Assembly: GCA_947255165.1 (NCBI GenBank)
Contig: CAMYFZ010000028.1
Coordinates: 1 to 21,133, forward strand
From: an uncultured Varibaculum sp.
Lineage (GTDB): Bacteria; Actinomycetota; Actinomycetes; Actinomycetales; Actinomycetaceae
DNA: 21,133 bases
Direction of reading: 5' to 3'
Below, one piece after another: positions 1 through 8,410 of the stretch. Position 1 is the first letter of the stretch, and each line of letters opens with the position of its first letter. The notes beneath the pieces are model-generated. The model searched no databases. It was not told the origin of the DNA and was given only the letters and a program-made list of their open reading frames with translations. A program made the translations under genes and the position numbers.

Positions 1-562
1 CAATCATTGAAGCAATCGAACCGGTGGGATCAATATCGTTAATAAAATTCTCCACTGAACTAAACACGTTCATCGAGTTCAAAAGCAACCACACCAGCAA
101 ACCAGCCAGCACCATCGCGATCCCGAGCGCCACAGAGAGCAGGAAGGAGACCTTCATAACCGACCAGGGATCGATCCGGGAAACCACCAACGAGATTTGG
201 CGGGGCTGATATTCGGCAATCTTCTTTGTCGAGGATGCACTGGAGGTTTCTGCCTCCCCCGCCTTCTTAACAGTGTCGGATTTTTCCGGCACCTGGGGAA
301 TCGCAGAGTTACTGCCACCCTTCGAATCCGACTTACGCGCGGTTTTCTTTCCCGCCACCGGGGATGATTTATCGTCCTTGTTCACTAGGCTGTCGCCATC
401 CTTACCTTTACCGTCATCACCTTTAGCTGCCTTATCCTGCGGAGACTGGCGGGAACCGTTTTCTTTTTCTCCGCCCAGATCGTGAGATTTACCCTCCGGG
501 GGGAGATCATCAGCTACTTGCTCTGAGCGAGCCTTATCTTGATCTTTACCATCAGTTGTCAT
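1..562 (-). CDS. DUF3566 membrane protein, partial (C-terminus beyond left edge)
   Basis: The frame is open from an ATG at 562 down to the first base of the window, giving 187 codons with no stop, so the 3' end is missing. Residues 1 to about 118 are hydrophilic, rich in Lys, Asp, Gly and Ser, and probably disordered. From about residue 120 the sequence (RQISLVVSRIDPWSVMKVSF) matches the DUF3566 family start, followed by a hydrophobic helix at about 138-162 and an amphipathic stretch with NFINDID. DUF3566 genes characteristically sit just after gyrA in Actinobacteria, as here. The family is small and membrane-bound; its function is not established. A GAGAGG ribosome site (570-575) lies 7 nt before the ATG. 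The gap to the gyrA stop is only 14 bp, so it is likely cotranscribed with gyrA. The long charged N-terminal tail is its most distinctive feature. Confidence 0.88.
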   Translation of the reverse strand, partial: MTTDGKDQDKARSEQVADDLPPEGKSHDLGGEKENGSRQSPQDKAAKGDDGKGKDGDSLVNKDDKSSPVAGKKTARKSDSKGGSNSAIPQVPEKSDTVKKAGEAETSSASSTKKIAEYQPRQISLVVSRIDPWSVMKVSFLLSVALGIAMVLAGLLVWLLLNSMNVFSSVENFINDIDPTGSIASMI

Positions 563-576
563 TGGTTAGCCTCTCA

Positions 577-3249
577 CTAGAGCTCGGTTGTTTCGGTTTC
601 TAATGCGGCCACTTCTTGATCGAGTTCCTCGTCCGTAGCCTCATCGATTTCACTATCCTCTGCCTTTTCATTATTTAACGCCACGGCCAAAACCGCATCC
701 CCCTTAGCCGGGCGAGTGAAAATCACTCCCTGCGTGTTGCGTCCCGTACGGGGCACTTCGTCCACCCGAGAACGCTGCACTTTCCCAGAATGCATAATCA
801 CCATGACTTCATCATCGGGGTCTACAATCAAGGCTCCTACCAGGCCGCCGCGCTCAGCCACCAGGTTCGCAACCTTGATTCCGAGGCCGCCGCGCCCTTG
901 TACCCGGTATTCCTCTACCGAAGTCCGTTTCGCGTATCCGCCCTCGGTCACCACCAAAAGGTCACTGTCGGGACGGATAACCGTCATCGCCAACAGATGA
1001 TCCCCGTCGCGGAACTTCATTCCCCGCACCCCGGAGGTGGCACGGCCAGTAGGGCGCAAAGCCTCGTCAGAAGCTAAGAAGCGCAGCGACTGTCCCTTAT
1101 GGGAAACCAACAGCAACTCATCATCACTATTGACCAGTTCCGCAGATACCACTTCATCAGCGCTACCATCAGGCATTTCTCGCAGGTTAATCGCGATCAA
1201 ACCGCCGGTACGATTGGAATCATATTCGGTAAAACGGGTCTTTTTCACCAAACCCGAACGGGTGGCCAGCGCCAAATATTCGGCATCATCGTAGGAACTA
1301 AACGCCAGCACCTGGGCAATTTTTTCCTCTGGTTGGAACGCCAACAGGTTCGCTACATGCTGCCCCTTAGAGTCGCGTCCTCCCTCGGGCAGTTCATAGG
1401 CTTTCGCCCGATAAACCCGACCTTTATTGGTGAAGAACGCCAACCAGTGATGGGTGGTGGTGGTAAAGAAGTGATCCACCACGTCATCTTCGCGCAGCTG
1501 CGCACCCTTGATCCCCTTGCCGCCGCGCTTTTGGCTGCGGTATTGATCCAGGCGGGTGCGTTTCACATAACCCGAATGGGTGATGGTGACTACCACGTCC
1601 TGTTCTTCAATCAGGTCTTCCATCGACATTTCCCCGGCGAACGGCATAATCTTGGTGCGCCGCTCATCGCCGTATTTATCGACAATCTCGCCCAGTTCGG
1701 TGGAAATAATTCCCCGCTGCCGCTCGGGACGAGCCAAAATATCTTGTAGATCCTTCACCCGCGCTTCGAGCTCGGTGTGTTCATCCAGAATCTTTTGCCT
1801 CTCGAGGGCGGCGAGGCGGCGCAACTGCAAAGCTAAAATCGCATCCGCCTGGACTTCATCCACCCCGAGCAGTTCCATCAGGGCGCTACGCGCTTCATCA
1901 ACCGTGGGTGATTTACGGATGGTCGCAATCACCGCGTCCAAGGCGTCCAGCGCCATCAGGTAGCCTTGCAAAATATGTAGGCGATCCTGCGCTCGCTTCA
2001 GGCGGAAGTTAGTGCGGCGCACAATCACTTCCAGCTGGTGAGTGATCCAGTTAGAGATAAATCCATCGATAGAAAGCGTCCGCGGAACCCCATCTACCAG
2101 CGCCAACATATTGGCAGGGAAGGAATCCTGCAACTGGGTGCGCTTATAGAGATTATTTAGAACCACCTTGGGAACCGCGTCCCGTTTCAGCACAATCACC
2201 AGACGCTGCCCGGAGCGGTCCGAGGATTCATCACGGATATCCGCAATCCCCTCGATCTGTCCGTCTTTAACCAACCCGGCAATCTTGGTCGCCAGGTTGT
2301 CCGGATTTACTTGGTAGGGAAGTTCGGTAACTACCAGACAAACCCGGGAGTTAATTTCTTCCACGTTGACGATTGCCCGCTGCACAATCGAGCCGCGACC
2401 GGTGCGATAGGCACTTTCAATCCCTTTACGCCCCAAAATGGTGGCGCCCGTGGGGAAATCCGGTCCCTTAATCCGCTCGATCAAAGCTTCCATTAGCTCT
2501 TCCCGCGAAGCCTCGGGGTGGTCAAGTGCCCACTGCACCCCATCGGCAACTTCCCGCATATTATGAGGAGGAATCCGGGTAGCCATCCCCACCGCGATCC
2601 CCTCCGAGCCGTTAAGCAGCAGGTAGGGAAGCCGCGCAGGCAAGACTGTGGGTTCTTGAGTGCGCCCATCATAGTTGTCCATGAAATCGACAGTGTCTTC
2701 ATCGATGTCGCGCACCATTTCCATCGACAAAGGCGCCATTTTACATTCCGTGTAACGCGGAGCTGCCGGCCCCAAGTTCCCCGGGGAACCAAAGTTACCT
2801 TGACCAGCCACCATCGGGTAGCGCATTGACCAGGGCTGTACTAGGCGCGCTAAGGCATCATAAACCGCGGCGTCACCGTGGGGGTGAAAATGCCCCATCA
2901 CGTCGCCAACTACGCGCATACATTTGGAAAAACCAGCGTTGGGGCGGTAACCGCCGTCATACATGGCATACAGAATCCGCCGATGTACCGGCTTGAGACC
3001 GTCCCGTACCTCCGGGAGGGCGCGCCCTACAATCACGCTCATCGCGTAATCCAAGTAGGAGCGCTGCATCTCGGTTTCTAGGTCAACCTGGTTAATATGC
3101 CCTTTTGCCTGGAAAAGACCGGAATTATTTTCGAGGGCGTCTGGCGTGGAAGTAGCCCCTGCCCCTGCCCCGAAAGCCGCACCGGAATGCTGGGGGGTTT
3201 CCGGGGAGTCTGCTTGCTGATTTTGATCTTGGTTGTCTATATCGCTCAT
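577..3249 (-). CDS. gyrA: DNA gyrase subunit A
   Basis: GyrA is the breakage-reunion subunit of type IIA topoisomerase; with GyrB as A2B2 it introduces negative supercoils. The 890 residues include a low-complexity Gln/Ala/Gly N-terminal extension (about 1-50), the winged-helix and tower core (about 55-540) and a C-terminal beta-pinwheel (about 545-855). The catalytic Tyr is Y166 in AAPRYTE, preceded by R165. The GyrA box is QKRGGKG at 573-579, and a degenerate second copy, QGRGGLG, lies at 784-790; the first distinguishes gyrase from topoisomerase IV. The quinolone-resistance region reads [10 protein letters not shown], with Ala at the E. coli Ser83 position (A127) and Asp retained at the Asp87 position (D131). 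The C-terminal 30 residues are strongly acidic. The ATG at 3249 is 12 bp past the gyrB stop, with a GGGACGG purine stretch before it, so the two are an operon. Confidence 0.98.
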   Translation of the reverse strand: MSDIDNQDQNQQADSPETPQHSGAAFGAGAGATSTPDALENNSGLFQAKGHINQVDLETEMQRSYLDYAMSVIVGRALPEVRDGLKPVHRRILYAMYDGGYRPNAGFSKCMRVVGDVMGHFHPHGDAAVYDALARLVQPWSMRYPMVAGQGNFGSPGNLGPAAPRYTECKMAPLSMEMVRDIDEDTVDFMDNYDGRTQEPTVLPARLPYLLLNGSEGIAVGMATRIPPHNMREVADGVQWALDHPEASREELMEALIERIKGPDFPTGATILGRKGIESAYRTGRGSIVQRAIVNVEEINSRVCLVVTELPYQVNPDNLATKIAGLVKDGQIEGIADIRDESSDRSGQRLVIVLKRDAVPKVVLNNLYKRTQLQDSFPANMLALVDGVPRTLSIDGFISNWITHQLEVIVRRTNFRLKRAQDRLHILQGYLMALDALDAVIATIRKSPTVDEARSALMELLGVDEVQADAILALQLRRLAALERQKILDEHTELEARVKDLQDILARPERQRGIISTELGEIVDKYGDERRTKIMPFAGEMSMEDLIEEQDVVVTITHSGYVKRTRLDQYRSQKRGGKGIKGAQLREDDVVDHFFTTTTHHWLAFFTNKGRVYRAKAYELPEGGRDSKGQHVANLLAFQPEEKIAQVLAFSSYDDAEYLALATRSGLVKKTRFTEYDSNRTGGLIAINLREMPDGSADEVVSAELVNSDDELLLVSHKGQSLRFLASDEALRPTGRATSGVRGMKFRDGDHLLAMTVIRPDSDLLVVTEGGYAKRTSVEEYRVQGRGGLGIKVANLVAERGGLVGALIVDPDDEVMVIMHSGKVQRSRVDEVPRTGRNTQGVIFTRPAKGDAVLAVALNNEKAEDSEIDEATDEELDQEVAALETETTEL

Positions 3250-3261
3250 TTTTTCCGTCCC

Positions 3262-5286
3262 TTAAATATCCAAGAATCGCACGTCAGTGGCATTGCGCTG
3301 AATGAAAGCGCGCCGCGACTCCACGTCTTCGCCCATTAGCATCGAAAAAACTTCATCCGCGCTGGCCGCCTCGGATAAGGTCACCTGTTTGAGCATCCGC
3401 TCTTCCGGGTTCATAGTGGTTTCCCAAAGTTCCTGGGGATTCATTTCCCCGAGGCCTTTGTAGCGCTGTACCCCGCCCTCTTTCGGCAGGCGCTTGCCAT
3501 CGGTTTTGCCCTCCTCTAAATATTCGTCACGTTGACGATCCGAGAACACGAACTGGTGCGGAGAATTCGACCATTTCAGCCGGTAAAGCGGCGGGCAGGC
3601 AATAAATACGTGCCCTTTTTCAATCAACGGACGCATATAGCGGAACAGCAAAGTCAGCAGCAAAGTGGCGATATGCTGGCCGTCTACATCGGCGTCCGCC
3701 ATAATCACAATGGCGTTATAACGCAGCTTGGAGATATCGAAGTCTTCGCCAATGCCAGTACCGAATGCGGTAATCAAAGACTGGATTTCTTGACTGGAGA
3801 GGGCGCGGTCTAGGCGCGCTTTTTCTACGTTCAGGATTTTGCCACGAATCGGCAAGATTGCCTGGTGAGCCGGGTCGCGCCCTTGCACAGCCGAGCCACC
3901 TGCCGAGTCGCCCTCAACAATATAGATTTCGCATTGGGAGGCATCGCGAGAGGAACAATCCCGCAACTTCCCGGGCATAGACACGGATTCCAGGGCGGAT
4001 TTACGCCGGGTAGCTTCCCGGGCTTTACGCGCCGCTACCCGCGCACTCGCTGCCTGCTGTGCCTTTAACAGGATCGCTTTCGCGTCCATGGGGTGAGCAT
4101 CTAACCAGTCACCCAGTTTGGAATAAACCTGCTGCTGCACAAAGGTACGCGCCTCGGTGTTACCCAGTTTGGTCTTGGTTTGCCCCTCGAATTGCGGCTC
4201 GGTGAGTTTAACCGAGATAACGGCGGTTAACCCTTCGCGAATATCGTCACCGGTCAGGTTATGATCCTTGTCTTTGAGGATCCCTTTATCGCGGGCATAT
4301 TTATTCATCAAGCTGGTCAGTGCCGAGCGGAAACCTTCCTCGTGGGTGCCGCCCTCGGTGGTGTTAATAGTGTTCGCGTAGGTGTGCACCGATTCCGAAT
4401 AGGCGGTGGTCCACTGCAACGCGATTTCTAGGCTGATGGATGCGTCCTCGTTAACCGCCTCGAAATCGATAATCTCGGGGTTGATGACCTCGGATTTCTT
4501 GGAGTGGTTAATGAACTCTACATAGTCGCGCAGACCGTTTTCGTACATGAACGACACTTGCCGGAAACCGGGAACCGGATCATCGGCGGTACCTTGCGCA
4601 TCGCCAGTCACTAAATCGCCGGCATCGGTAGCCTCCGGGCGCTCATCAGTTAAAGTAATCCGCAATCCCTTATTCAGGAACGCCATCTGCTGGAAGCGCT
4701 GACGCAAAATCTCGAAACTAAAAGTAGTGGTCTCGAAGATTTCCGGATCCGGGTAAAAGGTCTGTTGGGTACCGGTTTCCTCGGTTTCTTCCCCGCGTTC
4801 CAATTCGGTAAGGGGATGCCCGCCGTTACCGAAGGACTGTCGCCAGACGTAGCCTTGCCGTTTTACCACGGTATCCATCCGCACCGAGAGGGCGTTTACT
4901 ACCGAAACCCCAACCCCGTGCAGACCGCCGGAAACTGCGTAACCGCCAGATCCGAACTTGCCACCGGCGTGCAAGATAGTCATTACCACTTCCACTGTGG
5001 GGCGTTTTTCGGTGGGGTGCATATCCACCGGGATTCCGCGGCCATTATCGCTGACCCTCAAACCCCCATCTGCCTGGATGGCAACTTCGATATGGTCGCA
5101 ATAGCCGGCCAGAGCCTCGTCGACGGAGTTGTCGACTACCTCGTATACCAGGTGGTGCAGACCGCGCTCCCCGGTAGAACCGATATACATGCCGGGACGT
5201 TTGCGTACTGCCTCTAGCCCCTCTAAAACTGTGATGTCGTCCGCGCCGTATTCGTGCTGGACTTGTTGGTCACCCAGGTCAGACAC
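3262..5286 (-). CDS. gyrB: DNA gyrase subunit B
   Basis: GyrB is the ATPase subunit of gyrase. The 674 residues cover a GHKL ATPase domain (about 15-225) with the expected E49, N53 and D80 and the Gly-rich lid ([10 protein letters not shown] and [10 protein letters not shown], 106-128). A transducer domain follows, with the QTKTKLGN lysine loop at 369-376. The TOPRIM domain has EGDSAGGSA (458-466) and the metal-binding DADVDGQH (531-538), and the protein ends in the usual [20 protein letters not shown] tail. Length matches the short, actinobacterial type of GyrB without the E. coli insertion. The start is GTG at 5286, chosen because AAGGAG (5296-5301) lies 9 nt upstream and the protein begins like other actinobacterial GyrBs. 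It leads the gyrB-gyrA-DUF3566 transcription unit and is preceded by a structured 382 bp gap. Confidence 0.98.
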   Translation of the reverse strand: MSDLGDQQVQHEYGADDITVLEGLEAVRKRPGMYIGSTGERGLHHLVYEVVDNSVDEALAGYCDHIEVAIQADGGLRVSDNGRGIPVDMHPTEKRPTVEVVMTILHAGGKFGSGGYAVSGGLHGVGVSVVNALSVRMDTVVKRQGYVWRQSFGNGGHPLTELERGEETEETGTQQTFYPDPEIFETTTFSFEILRQRFQQMAFLNKGLRITLTDERPEATDAGDLVTGDAQGTADDPVPGFRQVSFMYENGLRDYVEFINHSKKSEVINPEIIDFEAVNEDASISLEIALQWTTAYSESVHTYANTINTTEGGTHEEGFRSALTSLMNKYARDKGILKDKDHNLTGDDIREGLTAVISVKLTEPQFEGQTKTKLGNTEARTFVQQQVYSKLGDWLDAHPMDAKAILLKAQQAASARVAARKAREATRRKSALESVSMPGKLRDCSSRDASQCEIYIVEGDSAGGSAVQGRDPAHQAILPIRGKILNVEKARLDRALSSQEIQSLITAFGTGIGEDFDISKLRYNAIVIMADADVDGQHIATLLLTLLFRYMRPLIEKGHVFIACPPLYRLKWSNSPHQFVFSDRQRDEYLEEGKTDGKRLPKEGGVQRYKGLGEMNPQELWETTMNPEERMLKQVTLSEAASADEVFSMLMGEDVESRRAFIQRNATDVRFLDI

Positions 5287-5668
5287 CTGCTGGATCTCCT
5301 TGGTCTAGTTCGTTGACCCCGAGCCGGATATTTCCAGCCGCTGAGCACTGTATGCCCCGGGGCATTCACGCCGAAAATCCGGCGCTCACTGACTCTATTC
5401 TACCGTGAAAGCCTCAAAAACCCACATTTTACGGCTTCACCCCGCTTTTCGGGGGTAAGTCACTTTTTTGCTTTCGGCGCGTCAGACGCAAATTTTTTTC
5501 GAGGACGCGCCCGGGGTTAGAAGAAATGAGCAAGCAGCCGCGAAAAGACCTGGGTATCGCGTGAGGAAAGACAAGGGCAGGGTTTTAGAATCGAGGTGGG
5601 CGGCACTCTCGGAAAGAAACGGGCGGTTCTTAAAAAATAAGCCCTCGGTATTTAAAGGAAAACAGCCG
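5287..5668 (-). promoter_or_regulatory. gyrB upstream region with leader hairpins and a weak -10
   Basis: This is the only gene-free stretch over 300 bp. I see no convincing protein gene or RNA gene in it. On the minus strand a possible -10, TAGAAT, lies at 5402-5397 without a good -35. Downstream of it two hairpins sit side by side: CGCCG/CGGCG (5369-5373 with 5380-5384, loop of 6) and the perfect palindrome TGCCCCGGGGCA (5353-5364). They are flanked by TGAGC (5342-5346) and GCTCA (5384-5388), which can close them into a three-way junction. Near the response-regulator end, 5629-5657 can form a weak AU-rich stem ending in a T run on the minus strand, a marginal terminator candidate. A CCCCG/CGGGG stem also lies near 5440-5456. 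Promoter position is inferred from sequence only. Confidence 0.35.
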
Positions 5669-6352
5669 CTATTTCGGATCCATAATCCGGTAGCCAAGTC
5701 CGCGCACAGTCACGATAATCTTCGGCGAGTGCGGGTCGTCCTCAATCTTGGACCGCAGCCGTTTCACGTGTACATCCAAGGTCTTGGGGTCACCAAACCA
5801 GTTTTCACCCCACACCCGATCCATAACCTGTCCGCGAGTAAGCACCCGTTCGGGGTTACGCAAAAAATACTCGAGCAGTTCGAACTCGCGCAGCGGCAGC
5901 TCTTTAAGCTCCCCATGTACCCGCACTTCATGGCGGTCAACATCCATCGTTACGGGACCGACCTCCAAGATGTTTCCGACCTCGGGAAGATCCTGGGTGC
6001 GGCGCAAGACTGCGGTGATTCGTGCCAAGAGTTCCCGGAAACGGTAGGGCTTAGTCACGTAATCATCCGCGCCCAGCTCCAAACCGATTACCACGTCAAC
6101 CACGTCATCTTTAGCCGTCACCATAATGATGGGGGTGTCGCAGCTTTCGCGCACCTGGCGGCAAACCTCGGTGCCGGGAATACCCGGAAGCATCAAATCC
6201 AGCAAAATCAGGTCGATGTGGTTGGTTTTAACCACGGACAGCGCCTGGTCACCGTCGGCTACTCCGATGACTTCGTAACCTTCACGTTTGAGGGAATACT
6301 CCAGAGGTTTACGGTAAGCTTCCTCGTCCTCAACTACTAATATGGTGGTCAT
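5669..6352 (-). CDS. regX3: OmpR/PhoB-family response regulator, RegX3-like
   Basis: This 227-residue two-domain regulator is the likely DNA-binding partner of the kinase encoded just upstream. The receiver domain (about 1-115) has the acidic pair E8-D9/E10, the phospho-acceptor D52 in LLDLMLPG, T79 and K101 in VTKPYRFREL. The winged-helix DNA-binding domain (about 128-227) ends in LDVHVKRLRSKIEDD and TVRGLGYRI, typical of PhoB/RegX3. In Mycobacterium the SenX3-RegX3 pair controls the phosphate-starvation response; here the adjacent pst operon and shared upstream repeats support the same role. The ATG at 6352 overlaps the kinase TGA (ATGA), with AAGGA just before it in the kinase's last codons, indicating translational coupling. 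The symbol is by family resemblance; phoP or phoB would be equally defensible. Confidence 0.9.
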   Translation of the reverse strand: MTTILVVEDEEAYRKPLEYSLKREGYEVIGVADGDQALSVVKTNHIDLILLDLMLPGIPGTEVCRQVRESCDTPIIMVTAKDDVVDVVIGLELGADDYVTKPYRFRELLARITAVLRRTQDLPEVGNILEVGPVTMDVDRHEVRVHGELKELPLREFELLEYFLRNPERVLTRGQVMDRVWGENWFGDPKTLDVHVKRLRSKIEDDPHSPKIIVTVRGLGYRIMDPK

Positions 6353-7446
6353 TCCGGTTCCTTTTTCAGCTCTATTCTCTTAGCTTGCGTATCTTGGGGG
6401 CTGTGGCGGGGCAAAGTGATAGTGAAAGTTGCACCCTCCCCCGGTTTAGAGTTCACGTGGATAGAACCGTTAAGATCCGAAACCACATGTTTGACGATTG
6501 AGAGCCCCAAACCGGTTCCGCCAGTGGAGCGGGAACGCGCCGGGTCTACGCGGTAAAAGCGTTCAAAAATTCTGCCTTGGTCTTCCTCGGAGATTCCGAT
6601 GCCATCATCGGCAACTTCAATCACCACGTTATCGTCTTCCCGCAAGGTGACATCCACGTGACCTCCAGGATTTGAATAGCGAATCGCATTTTCCAGCAGG
6701 TTTTGCAGAGCGGAAGTCAGTAGCTCCAGGTCAGCAAGGACTAAGACCTCTTCTCCCTGCGGAAAATGAGTGTTCAAAGTGATATTCGAGTCTTCGGCGG
6801 CAGTCCGCACTTGGTCTAGGGCATCGTTGATGGCTTCGATTGCCAACATGGAACGCGGCTTAGCTGGCAGGCGGCCATCTTGCAGGCGCGCTAAAGAGAT
6901 GATTTCGTAAACCAGTTTGGTTAGCCGCCGCGATTCTTTAACTAGCTGAGTGGAAAAGGTTTCCACTGCCTGCACATCGTCGGCATTGTCGTGAATCGTT
7001 TCTGCCAGCAAAGAAATCGCTCCCACCGGGGTTTTCAGCTCGTGGGAAGCGTTAACCACGAACTCACGGCGAGTGGCATCAGCTTGGAGGACGCGAGTGC
7101 GATCCTCTAGTAACACCAGGGTATGCCGGGGCGAGATTGGAGCCACCCGCACCCGCACTGACCAGGGAACGGCGGCATCAGGATGCACCAAATCGTAGTC
7201 TTCCTCTACGATCCGTCCCGCGCTGCGCGCCTTGTCAATTTGCGCTAACAGCTGCTGATACTCAATTTTCCCATGATGAAACAGGGGCACTAGGCGCGCC
7301 AACTGGGAGATATAGGCAAAAGAGTTATCGGGATTGAGCACTACCGAAGCTTCCGGTAGGGCGTCAAGAATCGTAGATAGATCCTCTACCTGCCAGCCGG
7401 AACCGTCCCAATGTGGCTGGTCGCTTTGGCTCTCCATATTTAACAT
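6349..7446 (-). CDS. senX3: PhoR/SenX3-like sensor histidine kinase without membrane segments
   Basis: This is the sensor partner of the downstream response regulator, probably for phosphate. With the ATG at 7446 it has 365 residues. A PAS-like region starts almost at once (STILDALPEASVVLNPDN, about 24-42). The HisKA dimerisation helix with phospho-acceptor H135 in NASHELKTPVGA follows, then a HATPase domain with the N box (LLENAIRYSNPGG, about 250-262), DDGIGIS (about 280) and TGGTGLGLS (about 308-316). Mycobacterial SenX3 has two N-terminal membrane helices; none is visible here, even if translation began at an in-frame TTG at 7497. I prefer ATG 7446 (or ATG 7437) because the TTG lies inside the repeat array and upstream of the predicted transcription start. 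Neither ATG has a good Shine-Dalgarno site, so translation may be near-leaderless. The exact start is uncertain. Confidence 0.85.
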   Translation of the reverse strand: MLNMESQSDQPHWDGSGWQVEDLSTILDALPEASVVLNPDNSFAYISQLARLVPLFHHGKIEYQQLLAQIDKARSAGRIVEEDYDLVHPDAAVPWSVRVRVAPISPRHTLVLLEDRTRVLQADATRREFVVNASHELKTPVGAISLLAETIHDNADDVQAVETFSTQLVKESRRLTKLVYEIISLARLQDGRLPAKPRSMLAIEAINDALDQVRTAAEDSNITLNTHFPQGEEVLVLADLELLTSALQNLLENAIRYSNPGGHVDVTLREDDNVVIEVADDGIGISEEDQGRIFERFYRVDPARSRSTGGTGLGLSIVKHVVSDLNGSIHVNSKPGEGATFTITLPRHSPQDTQAKRIELKKEPE

Positions 7447-7474
7447 TTTAGGGGGGTCAATCTTCGAGAAACTA

Positions 7475-7517
7475 ATTGTAGGGACTTTGTTAACCAACTG
7501 TTAACCCTGGGTAACGG
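7475..7517 (-). promoter_or_regulatory. Putative PHO box and promoter of the sensor kinase operon
   Basis: Three 11-nt direct repeats lie in tandem on the minus strand: CCGTTACCCAG (7517-7507), GGTTAACAGTT (7506-7496) and GGTTAACAAAG (7495-7485). Tandem 11-nt repeats are the known architecture of PhoB and PhoP boxes (E. coli CTGTCAT type, Streptomyces GTTCACC type). A good -10, TACAAT (7480-7475), follows 8 nt after the last GTTAAC, with the repeats in place of a -35, as in activator-dependent Pho promoters. Predicted transcription would start near 7468, about 20 nt before ATG 7446. That a Pho regulator binds here is an inference from this geometry and the gene neighbourhood. Confidence 0.6.
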
Positions 7518-7573
7518 TTGGTTCTTGACACTGTGGGCTCTGAACTTCTGCCGATTTCCGCCGCGCAGGCACC

Positions 7574-8353
7574 CTATCCAAAGCGTCCCGCAATATAGTT
7601 TTCGGTAACTTTTTCGTGAGGGGTGAGGAAAACGGATTCGGTAGGCCCGATTTCCACCAGTTTCCCGGGTTGGCGCGGCCCGGAAATGTTGAAGAACGCT
7701 GTCTGATCGGAGATCCGCGCCGCCTGCTGCATATTGTGAGTAACGATCACAATCGTATAAGTCTGTTTCAACTGAGAAATCAGATCTTCAATCGCCAAGG
7801 TAGAGATGGGGTCAAGTGCCGAGCAAGGCTCATCCATCAGCAGCACCTCTGGTTTAACCGCAATCGCTCGCGCAATGCACAGGCGTTGTTGCTGCCCACC
7901 AGACAGGGAAGCACCCGGTTTATCTAGCCGGTCTTTAACTTCTTCCCACAGGTTCGCGCCTTTTAGGGATTCTTCTACGATCTGATCGCCCTCGGATTTG
8001 CTGGTTCTCACCCGATTCAGATGCAAGCCCGCTAACACATTGTTCTTAATCGACATGGTGGGAAAGGGGTTTGGGCGCTGGAATACCATTCCAATCATCC
8101 GGCGCACCTCTACCGGGTCGACCTCTTTGCCGTAGAGATTATCGCCGTTAAGTAGGACTTCGCCCGCAATGCGCCCTCCGGGAGTGACCTCATGCATTCG
8201 GTTCAAGGTGCGCAGCACCGTGGATTTTCCACACCCCGACGGCCCAATCAGGGAGGTTACCGTTTGGGTTTCAATCGTCATATTTACGTCCTCTACGGCT
8301 TTGAAATCTCCGTAGTAAACGTCTAAGTGTTTAGTTTCTAAACAGATTGCCAT
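7574..8353 (-). CDS. pstB: Phosphate ABC transporter ATP-binding protein PstB
   Basis: PstB is the cytoplasmic ATPase that drives PstCA-mediated high-affinity phosphate import. The 259 residues match the family's usual length. Walker A is GPSGCGKS (37-44), the Q-loop lies in VFQRPNPFP (90-98), the ABC signature is LSGGQQQR (150-157) and Walker B is [11 protein letters not shown] (171-181), followed by the His switch in IVTHNMQQA. The RPNPFP segment is characteristic of PstB rather than other ABC ATPases. It is the last pst gene, 57 bp after pstA; a GCCCT/AGGGC stem-loop sits in that gap. AGGA lies 8 nt before the ATG. No phoU follows: the kinase operon comes next, with no convincing terminator between, so read-through into the regulator genes is possible. 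Confidence 0.97.
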   Translation of the reverse strand: MAICLETKHLDVYYGDFKAVEDVNMTIETQTVTSLIGPSGCGKSTVLRTLNRMHEVTPGGRIAGEVLLNGDNLYGKEVDPVEVRRMIGMVFQRPNPFPTMSIKNNVLAGLHLNRVRTSKSEGDQIVEESLKGANLWEEVKDRLDKPGASLSGGQQQRLCIARAIAVKPEVLLMDEPCSALDPISTLAIEDLISQLKQTYTIVIVTHNMQQAARISDQTAFFNISGPRQPGKLVEIGPTESVFLTPHEKVTENYIAGRFG

Positions 8354-8383
8354 TTTCTTTTCCTATCTGTTTTGCTTCTTGGA

Positions 8384-8403
8384 GCCCTGCTGGTAGCGAG
8401 GGC
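8384..8403 (-). other. Stem-loop in the pstA-pstB gap
   Basis: On the minus strand GCCCT-C-GCT-ACC-AGC-AGGGC forms eight base pairs with one bulged C and a three-base loop. There is no following T run, so it is not a standard terminator. It may affect mRNA stability or processing between pstA and pstB, or may be incidental. Confidence 0.3.
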
Positions 8404-8410
8404 GAGTTAT

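Noticed and set aside
1099..1749. 216-codon plus-strand open frame opposite gyrA
   Set aside because: It is a mirror of the conserved GyrA C-terminal domain and has no recognisable protein features or ribosome site.
5440..5475. CCCCG-CTTTT-CGGGG stem followed by a T run as a plus-strand terminator
   Set aside because: The T run is 8 bases away from the stem and no plus-strand gene leads into it.
5482..5697. 71-codon minus-strand open frame in the gap after the response regulator
   Set aside because: It overlaps the end of the regulator in another frame, has no clear ribosome site and no recognisable features.
5468..6340. 290-codon plus-strand open frame opposite the response regulator
   Set aside because: It lies antisense to a regulator with intact family motifs, matches no recognisable family and is a shadow of the GC-biased codon use.
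7447..7497. Extension of the sensor kinase to the TTG at 7497
   Set aside because: That start lies within the 11-nt repeat array and upstream of the predicted -10, so the main transcript would not include it.
8228..8236. TTTTCCACA resembling a DnaA box
   Set aside because: It lies inside pstB, encoding the region around its Walker A motif, and stands alone.
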